In this document: positions 55,490 through 64,000 of the stretch, piece by piece
Layout of the letters: every line of letters begins with the position of its first letter
Position numbering within the stretch: position 1 is the stretch's first letter
DNA from: Xestospongia muta
Taxonomy: Eukaryota; Porifera; Demospongiae; Haplosclerida; Petrosiidae
NCBI GenBank assembly: GCA_963693285.1
Contig: OY848920.1
Coordinates: 870,501 to 934,500, forward strand
DNA: 64,000 nucleotides
Reading direction: 5' to 3'
The notes under the pieces: generated by a model
Told to the model about the DNA's origin: nothing
Databases searched by the model: none
Seen by the model: the letters and a program-made list of their open reading frames with translations, nothing else
Position numbers and translations under genes: made by a program

Positions 55490-57049
55490 TTAAAGAACTA
55501 ACTTTCCAATATTCCTCATACGAAGTTTAGCTTCCCTCGGCATTTCTTCCTCCTCTTCACTCTATAAAGTAAACTGTTAGTGTGCTTGTGGTTTTAATTT
55601 ATCAATATAATGAAGCAGCCTAATAATAATGTACATGATATTAATATAATGAAGCAGCCTAATAATAGTGTACACGATATTAATATCAGTTATACAGGGG
55701 TGGTTCTAGGGGGGGCTAAGGGGGCTTGAGCACCCCCCTTGCTCAAATTTTTGCCTCTAGAGAGAACTAACCTGAGTTATAATCTCGTTCTGTAGTGTCC
55801 AAAACTATTGCTGAGAACCTTATCATGCACTTTAGCTCGCTTATAACACGCGGCGCCACACCTAATACCTATTGAGCATGTGCGTTCCAAAAGCAAAATA
55901 AAGGGCGTGGTCCTAAACTTACAGCTCCTCCCTAACGCCATTCCTAGAACCGCCCCTGTTATATGTATATGCTGGCTAAATCATTTGGACACAGTTTATA
56001 GTAAAGACTGGCAAGGTTGAGATCTAATTGATGCAAAATAGCTAAAGACACACAGATCAACAATGCTACAATACTATGTTTCACTCACATCATTTCCAAA
56101 TGCATCAGCAACTGTCTTTGATACTTCGTGTTCAAGTTTTGGTTTCTTTGTGACTTCAGTCTAAAGATGGAATTATTTCCTGTATATATACATACAGTGT
56201 GTGTGTTCTAACACTTACCTGCGTTTTGAGTTTTACACTAATAGTAGGACCAGTTCGTTTTCCTTTGAAACCTTTTGAAAAATTCATCTTAATTGGTTTG
56301 GAATCATCACTTTGGCTTTCAAAGGATGACTTATCATCAAGAGAGTTGTCAATAACTTTGACTTTTTGAGAATTTGTTTCTTGTACAGTTTCAGATTTAT
56401 CAGTGTTCTGGTTTAAAGGAGGTTTTTCATCATTTGGTTCATTATCAGATAGCGAAATTTCTTGACTGGATGCACTTGAACTTGTTAAACTGGTTTGACT
56501 AGTTTTATTACCAGTAGTATTTGTCTGATGTTGTTGTGCCCAAGTTGGTACATACAAAGGAACTGCAGCTGGAGGTGTGGGTAAAAGGCCGTCTCCCTGA
56601 GAAGAGGTTAAATTAGAGGGGTGTGTCTCAGTAGGTGTGGATGAGTAATAAGAATAAGTATATTGATAAGGGTATTGATAAGTTGGTTGTGTCGATTGGT
56701 TTGGTGGTGTAACGACAGGTTGATGAGGCAGGAGATGACCACTGATAGGAGGTGGTTGCTTTGGGGGTGGAGGAGGAACGTGGCCAAGTGGAGGAGGTAC
56801 CAATGGTACTGCCGTTGATGACGTCTGCTGGAGAGGAAAATTCGGACCTGTAAAAGTGGTGCACTACCAAAGATAATACCGCATTACCTCTAACCAATTT
56901 CTATTTACATGAATGCATAGTCGAGTCTGTTTATATTAAAGTCATATTTAGTAGACAGTAACTCAATTAATATTATAAATCAGATAGCAATAAGGATACG
57001 TTCTACATACATAAATCAACTAACCACTAGTACGTTGAACAGGATTCAT
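55490..57049 (-). CDS. Pro/Ser-rich protein with PCNP-like C-terminus (four exons)
   Basis: Minus-strand exons 57049-57025, 56847-56219, 56160-56089 and 55561-55490, all with GT-AG borders and matching phases, give 265 residues starting MNPVQRTSGPNFPLQQ. Residues 20-45 are poly-Pro (HVPPPPPKQPPP), 50-75 Tyr/Gln-rich, 100-190 acidic and Ser-rich. The end (KGKRTGPTISVKLKTQ, VADAFGND, SEEEEEMPREAKLRMRNIGK) resembles the central and C-terminal part of PCNP, a small PEST-containing nuclear protein, but stops soon after RNIGK where vertebrate PCNP continues. Nuclear location is inference. The long Pro-rich N-terminus is not part of the PCNP I know, so this may be another family sharing that motif. 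Confidence 0.7.
55695..55958. mobile_element. 264-bp MITE in an intron, 5-bp target duplication
   Basis: Inverted ends CAGGGGTGGTTCTAGG and the complement of CAGGGGCGGTTCTAGG (15 of 16 match), flanked by TTATA on both sides (55690-55694, 55959-55963). Lies in the last intron of the PCNP-like gene. No coding. Confidence 0.85.
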
Positions 57050-57523
57050 GCTTTCTTTAACATAGTCTAAAGGTGGGGCTTTAGTACTAACAACCACACC
57101 TATAACATCTAGTACTATAACAAGAAACGCCTATTTCTTAATTACAATTTGCCTCTGGTTACGCGTGGGAAGAAAGAAGCCTAGTTGTTAATAAAGAGGG
57201 AGGATCTAACGGCTACGATTTGCATCCCTCTAAAATTGTATTGAAAGGCTTCTAAGTTTCAATTCAAATACTGTAAACGGTAAAATCTCTTGTGGTAGTC
57301 TTGACGGGACAGGCGACCGCGTGTCTGGTAAATCGTTCAACTCATACTAGCGTGTCCAGAGCACTAAAGATCGTTCTGTCGTAAAAGGAGGAAGCTATTA
57401 ACTAGAACCTACTAAAGATTTAAATTGGCAATAAAGTCTTTTCCTAAAGGTACTTGGTTCTACATTGAAAGTTTATATCAAGAGCTTAGTTTGTGGAGGT
57501 TGTGTTGATAAGATTTTGCAAAG
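57050..57523. promoter_or_regulatory. Divergent promoter region
   Basis: 474 bp separate the start codons of the minus-strand PCNP-like gene and the plus-strand SAM gene, so a shared bidirectional promoter is likely. The middle (about 57160-57400) is richer in GC and CpG (GGTTACGCGTGGG, GACAGGCGACCGCGTG) than the surroundings. No TATA box stands out. Confidence 0.5.
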
Positions 57524-60500
57524 ATGTCAGGGATCTGGAGCACTAAAGAATGGTTGAAAAGTTTTGGACTTGAGCAGTACTATCATTGTTTTATAGAGAA
57601 TGGCTATGAAACTAGAAAACTGTGTGCCAATCTCAAAGATGAAGATTTAAATGAAATGAACATCACAAACAAAGTTCACCGTGGTGTATTCTTCAACCAA
57701 GCTGAGTTGTTAAAAGCATATGGTGGAGATTCTCCTGGGAAAACCTCAAGTGAGGGATCATCATCACCTAGAGGAAAAGTACCCACAAACGGTGGAGGAC
57801 ACTCACCTAGGTTAGGACATTTACGACCTTTCCCAATGCATAGTGCATCAGTACCAAATGGAGAAAAAATATCTGTCATCAATAATACAGAGACATATAC
57901 GACAGTATTTGATGATAAAGAATTAAAAAAGAAAAAAAAGAAATTTCCACGCTCTCCAAAATTACCCGAAAAGAAAGTATCTGTCCCGGACAGACCTGAA
58001 ATAAAACCTGTTACACCTACTAAACCCGCTAAACCTCTTAATCCTCTTAATCCTGTTAACAGAACTCCATCATATCCTGGAACTCATACAGGACATAAGA
58101 CTGCTCCTGTTCCACCCGTTTTGCCTCTTGCTGTGACTAGTGCTCGTGTCCAGATGACTAAACTACAACTGAAGTTCAAAATAAAGGATTTTTTAGCTCG
58201 TGACAATATCATACTATCTGATCCGCAATACAGCGGAAATGTGAGTTGTAACTAAAGTAATAAATAGTTTAAAGAATAACAATGTGTACAAAAATATGCA
58301 TTTATTAATGTCTAACTACATCATGCACATTCATTCATTAATTTGTCTCTCCATGTGTTTTTCTATGAATCTAATAAATCATATTTATCTCATCAATGCA
58401 TGATGCTTGTTTATGTTTGTGGACAAAAAATGTTGTTGTTGTATATCGTTGTTTATAAATTGATGTCTTCTGGTGTAGAACACTTTAATGTTGTGTTTGA
58501 AAACTTCCGTCTCAATGTAAAGAATTGTATCTACCGTGCATTACGTATTGATGATGATGTCATGTGTATTGAGGGGATAGTAAGATTAATAGAGCAAAAG
58601 TAAAGTATATAGAATTTATAGACAGCTGTACTACCAGATGGATGGTCAGTTGATATAGAAAGCTGAACAAACAAAATTAAGTCAATCAAAGTAGCATATT
58701 AAGCGCTCAAGTTACTTTACTCGCTTAAAATTAAATTATACTATGTAGCAGTAGTGATGATATCATTATATAATTGACGGAATAAAGGAACAGTTCTCAT
58801 GAATAGGACAAGCCTTTAGGGATTCCAGATGAGTTTCTTCTCATATGTGAGTCACAGCTGCAATATTGTGGTTGTAGAAAGGATGACCCTCAGTTTGACC
58901 ACTGAGAGGATACCAGATGTACAAGTTTGACCATACTATCCCATTTGACCATACTAACTCATGTGCATATGTTTTTGCTCATCTGTCACCCATCATTGTA
59001 GTATATACCGGTCAAGATGTAATAATAACAATTGTAGGCTATTGTTAAAATATATTATTAATGAATATACTATCCTATGCATCCTCTTGGTAGTGCTAGA
59101 GGACACTATTGTGGCTATATCCTGTATATTTGTAGTAAATATATTTCTGTTATGTGGTGACTAGCTTATTTTATTATCCATTAAGTTGTTAAAAAGTGTC
59201 TGAGTTAGCTTATATAGACACACACACATTACTATACAAGAAGTTACAATATTCAAGACCTGTTGGCTACCTACATGTATAAAACATATGCTTAGCAGTA
59301 TTCACTTGAGAATACTTGAACCTATATACTGCTGACTAGCCTCGTTTTTATTAGTACATATTTGACCTGATTTGTCATTCAAAATTTAAGTGCTTTTAGT
59401 ATAGACATAACATGTGAAGTAATTGCATGTCTTTGTAAAGTAAATTGAGAGGGTGTTGTCATGGTTTACTTTGGCAACTGTGGTGGCAGTGTGGATCACT
59501 GTGGTAAGTCCTAGATGTTCACTTGTCTAGTAAACATCATTCCACTGGACTGCCATTATAGAACTTACTAATGGTCACATTCTTATATCACTTAGTCTTT
59601 GTGGTGTGTACTGAGGTCTACTAATCTAGAGTTTATTAGTGGTAGTATGTTAAGTTCAAACGCTATTCTAAGGTAGACACATTACACTACTGTCCTTTGC
59701 TGTGCATGTCTCTCTGTATAAGGTTGTTGCTATTTCATTAAGCAATTTGTGTATGTAGGGAACATTCCTAAATGATGTCAGACTAGTACTCTTTTACAAT
59801 GTGTTAATATTTTGATGTAACACGTCAGTGTTTGAAGTTTTACTAGTTATCAGTTAGCATATGATGGTTTTTTTTCTAATGTCATTAATTTTCCCTCTGA
59901 TCTGGTATCCACCTGTTTCTAATCCATTTATACCATTTGTCCATATACAATAAAGGAAGTTGCAGTCATCTGTCTTTCATCTCTTGTCTCTGCATCATTT
60001 CATCCATTAATCAATACATAATTATAATAATATAGAACTTTACATCCACTAGTCTATCGTATCTTGATTTGTAAGGCTACTCACTTGAAACTCAATACTG
60101 ACTAGTAAACATTATCTAATGCTTCACTTAATAGGAATAGTAAAGAGATGCCACATTACTGAGTTTTTTAGTTAATGGACTCATTTCTTAACGGCTTCAG
60201 TAATCACACGCCGTGACCGAACCATAGATTGGATAGAAAGAATGTGGATGAATGGCCATTGGATTGATGGACCATAACTAAGTGAATGGAAGGATGAAGA
60301 AATATATAAATAAAATATATGTGGACATAACAGAAATGAGTGCTGATCTATATTATTATAGTAGTGTTAGTTTACATAGAACATAGTGTTAAACAGCCAG
60401 GTGACAGGCTGTCATTATGTAGTAACAGGAGACAGCCAAAAATAATGGAGTTGCAGTTATTGGAATATGATAGCATATTTCTAGCTATTAGTTGGTATGT

Positions 60501-60599
60501 AATGGACTTATTGTGGCCAACTGACAGCTGGTCACTTTGTTTGATTATATATATTGTATTACTTCTACAAATATTGTACATGTGTGTCTGTGTGCGTGC

Positions 60600-60652
<53 letters not shown>

Positions 60653-63580
60653 TGTGTGTGTGTCTGCATAGTGTACAAACAGATAGAGGGAAAGAAACAA
60701 GATGGACGGATAAATTACTATTACTTTTAAACTATTTATAATACATATACATGTATTATTGGTAATACATGCATGTACATGTATATCTAACTGGATTTGT
60801 TAAGTTAATACCAACAAATGTAATCAAACACCTGGTTTTGTTGTTGTAAACAATTGGTATAAACTAGGTGTTTTACATCACACGACTTCATTTTCTAGAA
60901 ATAACAACTGATATAATTCTCTAAAACATCACATCATTACAAATGCTAATAAGAGTATGCTAATATCTTTACTTGCTGACAATATCATTAGATATTACTA
61001 TGTGTGATGCTTAACTGTGATATAATTCTCTAAAACATTGTACCATTATTAATGCTAATATCTTTACTTGCTGATAATATCATTAGATATTACTATGTGT
61101 GATGCTTAACTGTGATATAATTCTCTAAAACATTGTACCATTATTAATGCTAATATCTTTACTTGCTGATAATATCATTAGATATTACTATGTGTGATGC
61201 TTAACTGTGATATAATTCTCTAAAACATTGTACCATTATTAATGCTAATATCTTTACTTGCTGATAATATCATTAGATATTACTATGTGTGATGCTTAAC
61301 TGTGATATAATTCTCTAAAACATTGTACCATTATTAATGCTAATATCTTTACTTGCTGATAATATCATTAGATATTACTATGTGTGATGCTTAACTGTGA
61401 TATAATTCTCTAAAACATTGTATACCATTATTAACGCTAATAAGTCTTTTCTTACTAACAATATCATCAAATTTTACCATGTGTGACGCTTACTTTTCTT
61501 ACATTATGCTGTTGTTACTTCTATAGGATGGTGCTGCAAATGATAGTTATCTTATACAGTTGGCAGAAGTTTATGCTGAAGAACTAGAATTAGAAGATTT
61601 AAATGTTTTTGATGCATTGAAGGATGTTTGGAGATACGTCAACAATGAGAAAAGTGATTACGTTTTGCCTAAATCTGTAAGTTTATTTTCAAAATTATAA
61701 TTGTCCTAATATATTAGTGCATAGACGTTACGTTGGTCACTGTTTTTAAGTAATGGTATTTACCACGCTAGAGTGAGCTTAAAGTAAAGGTTCATCGATT
61801 TTATTTGATATTAATTGTAGTAATGATAGCTATAGCATACTACTCTATACAACATAGTAAATATGAATTCAATAACGAAATCAGAGATTGATTAGTGATT
61901 AGTGAAACCTCTCGGATTCACTTTCTTGAAATCTTAGTCAGCTATAAACTAACATTGCTTTGGGCAGACTTTCAACAAATGGATATACTTTCTCGCAGTA
62001 CTGTGGTCGTTATGTAGACAACATTGGTGTTTTGTAAGCTAAAGATAAGACAAAATTGGGTTCATCTTGAAAGTTTTTGAATGGTGGTTCCATTTATAAC
62101 ATCAACAGTTACGCAACAACTTTTCCTTCTCAATACTAACCACAGTGACCTAGGATAACTATCATTAGTAATATTTAGACTAGTGAACATCAGTACTTAC
62201 CACAATGACCTACGATAGCTACCATTAGTAATATTTAGACTAGTGAACATCAGTACTTACCATAGTGACCTAGGATAGTTACCATTAGTAAGCTCTAAAC
62301 TAGTGAACATCAGTATGTACCGCAGTGACCTAGGATAGCTACCATTCATAAGCACTAGACTAGTGAACATCAGTACTTACCACAGTGACCTAGGATAGCT
62401 ACCATTTGTCAGCACTAGACTAGTGAACATCAGTACTTACCACAGTGACCTAGGATAGCTACCATTAGTAAACTCTAAACTAGTGAACATCAGTACTTAC
62501 CACAGTGACCTAGGATAGCTACCATTGGTAAACTCTAGACTAGTGAACATCAGTCCTTACCATAATGACCTTGGATAGCTACCATTAGTAAGGTCAAGAC
62601 TAATGGACATCATAAGCACTTGCGTAGACAGTGAGTAGACACATATTAGTTACCATGGTGATTATATAGTAATTACAGTATTAACTACATTACACCAGTC
62701 ATTAGTATGTCTCTTAATGACAATGTGTTGTCTTTAGTTGTCAACTATTAAATTGTCATTGTGGCAAGAGCAGATTCCTACAATATGAGTCATCCCACAT
62801 GCTTTACAATGCCAAAAGGTCAAGATTTAGACATGATATAGACACTAGTAGTTCAATGGCCACACAATAACTTCATAGTACAATGTGAAACCCAATGAAA
62901 GTAATTTTTCACATGTCTTTTTAAAGTATAAGTAGTTTTATTTTTAACCCTCGCTGCTTACTACATGAGCGAGGATTACAGTACTTGCTTTGTATGTGTA
63001 TGTGTGTGTAATGTAAGTATTTTCATTTGTTTTCATCACTATACAAGTATACAGGTACAAAAAGTAGTTAATAAACTCAGATGACGTGATAACATGCATG
63101 TTTAAATGTTTATTTGAACGATATGAGTAATATTATCATTGGCAAGAGTGTAATTTGGATGGGTATACTATAATGCTTTAAAACAACACACCTGATCTAA
63201 ATTTTAGAGTTTCTGATATGATAAGCACTAATATGGCATCCCTTGTCATTACATACTCATGTTGTTTTTTGTAATTAGTATATAGCCTGTCTGTAGGATG
63301 TCCCTAGTATTATGGTTGATTACATTTTCTTTATCTTTGTGTAGCATTCCAACACTCCATCTACTGGTTCTAGTGTTGGTGGTACATCATTTCCTGCTTT
63401 TCAGGAACAGGAGAGCAATTATAGCGTAAGTAGACAAGACAGGTCTATACCTCTCTTAAATCATGTGTATATTATTATATCATCTGTCCGTTCATCAATT
63501 TTTTTACATATATCTATTCTTTCTAGGAACCATTTGACTCTACACAAGGACCACCTAGACCGCCTAAGAAACCAAAAAAG
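57524..63580 (+). CDS. SAM-domain, Pro-rich adaptor-like protein (partial, four exons seen)
   Basis: Exons 57524-58240, 61527-61676, 63345-63425 and 63527-63580, all joined in phase 0 with GT-AG borders; the gene runs on past the window. Residues 4-67 form a SAM domain (STKEWLKSFGLEQYYHCFIE, ANLKDEDLNEMNI, VHRGVFFNQAELLKAYG), a protein-interaction fold. Then a Ser/Pro/Lys-rich linker (KKKKKKFPRSPKLPEKK, KPVTPTKPAKPLNPLNP), a segment LQLKFKIKDFLARDNIILSD continuing over the 3.3-kb intron into DGAANDSYLIQLAEVYAEEL and DALKDVWRYVN (helical), and PPRPPKKPKK, a likely SH3-binding motif. Overall look: cytosolic signalling adaptor. The SAM sequence recalls SASH or related adaptors, but I cannot assign a family firmly. 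Confidence 0.75.
60602..60664. repeat. GT microsatellite
   Basis: About 30 GT units with a few CT breaks. Confidence 0.95.
60905..61500. repeat. 95-bp tandem array
   Basis: Units starting TGATATAATTCTCTAAAAC at about 60909, 61018, 61113, 61208, 61303 and 61398; the middle copies are identical over most of their length, the outer ones diverged. Recent local expansion within the SAM-gene intron, ending about 30 bp before exon 2. Confidence 0.95.
61677..63344 (+). other. Second intron of the SAM gene
   Basis: 1.7 kb. Holds the inverted 60-bp minisatellite (62130-62610). Nothing else identified. Confidence 0.6.
62130..62610. repeat. 60-bp minisatellite, inverted relative to 41 kb
   Basis: About eight units: AGTGACCTAGGATAGCTACC, ATTAGTAAGCTCTAAACTAG, TGAACATCAGTACTTACCAC. 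These are the complement of the units at 41030-41560. A further stretch begins at about 63900 and runs to the window end. Confidence 0.93.
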
Positions 63581-64000
63581 GTATTATATCCCAAAATACA
63601 GTAACTCAATTTCTTTCTGGCTAATATCATCAAAATTAAGGAAGGATTGTTGTAATTGTTATATTACTTTGTAAAACAGTGTTCATTTAATTAGAATACT
63701 TATAAGAACATTAATTATCACATTTTATAATGACCTTGGTTTTGTGGACCTATTTTGACTTAATACATAAGTAACTGTGAAAGTTTTTGTTTTGAAAAGA
63801 ACATTTTCTGTTTGCTAAAAATCAACACAGCTTATCAAAGGACTTACCCAAATATATTTTAACCTTGGCTTAGCAATCCAGGATAACTACAGTTTGAAAC
63901 TATAGACTAGTAAACATCAGCATTTACCCCAGTGACCTAGGATAGCTACTATTAATTAGCTCTAGATTAGTGAATGTCAGTACTTCGTGACCTTGAATCG
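63581..64000 (+). other. Intron of the SAM gene running off the window
   Basis: No exon recognised. The last ~100 bp (63900-64000) are again units of the 60-bp minisatellite in the inverted orientation (ACTAGTAAACATCAGCATTT, AGTGACCTAGGATAGCTACT). Confidence 0.6.

Larger units (their letters stand above)
58241..61526 (+). other. 3.3-kb first intron of the SAM gene
   Basis: Contains diverged 60-bp minisatellite units at about 59490-59640, a GT microsatellite (60602-60664), and a 95-bp tandem array (60905-61500). The open frame at 58343-58603 cannot be spliced in frame, so I leave it out. Confidence 0.65.

Noticed and set aside
58343..58603. Possible second exon of the SAM gene (HFNVVFENFRLNVKNC)
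   Set aside because: The only acceptor (GTAG at about 58480) does not match the phase-0 donor at 58240, and reading on from it in that phase meets a stop. Exon 1 joins 61527 cleanly.

Overview
Eukaryotic, AT-rich DNA with spliced genes, very short to several-kb GT-AG introns, many small inverted-repeat transposons and simple-sequence arrays. The gene content (a cyclic-nucleotide-gated channel, a SAM-domain adaptor, a PCNP-like nuclear protein, and an expanded family of secreted fibrinogen-related-like proteins of the kind I associate with sponges and cnidarians) points to a non-bilaterian metazoan. A demosponge such as Amphimedon is my best guess; no marker here proves the species.

Region 1 (1-37,445): a head-to-tail array of one gene family, all on the + strand and each member a single exon. 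Ten members look intact, at 1858, 4121, 10739, 13797, 18192, 22215, 25291, 28501 and 35292, plus a shortened but open copy at 16656. At least a dozen are broken, truncated or fragmentary. Each protein has a signal peptide, one of three N-terminal heads (A, B or C), one to four copies of a ~37-residue Cys-flanked mini-repeat (core SGYYTMRAPNGSLISVYCD), and one of two C-terminal bodies (I or II) opening with CDMEGSNCDGKGGWMRV. Heads, repeat numbers and bodies occur in different combinations. The spacers carry repeated duplication units (~2.9 kb and ~3.08 kb), so the locus looks like a unequal-crossover and gene-conversion workshop making variant extracellular proteins. Recognition or immunity is a hypothesis only.

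Region 2 (37,749-54,583): a ~15-exon + strand gene for a CNG channel, closest in motifs to animal beta subunits, with S1-S6, pore, C-linker and cyclic-nucleotide-binding domain all readable. Its pore filter reads TIHD where I expect TIGE or TIGG. Its 5.5-kb eighth intron holds an intronless gene (44,077-44,955) with its own TATA box, whose product I do not recognise. Introns contain minisatellites (13 bp, 60 bp), microsatellites and small transposons.

Region 3 (55,490-57,049, minus): a four-exon gene for a Pro-rich, Ser-rich protein whose C-terminus resembles PCNP. It shares a ~470-bp divergent promoter region with Region 4 (57,524 to beyond 63,580, plus): a SAM-domain, Pro-rich adaptor-like gene that continues past the window. 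Its introns hold a 95-bp tandem array, a GT microsatellite and inverted copies of the 60-bp minisatellite. The array and the channel gene share DNA: the channel's immediate 5' flank recurs behind several array members, so the array seems to have grown out of the channel's upstream border.
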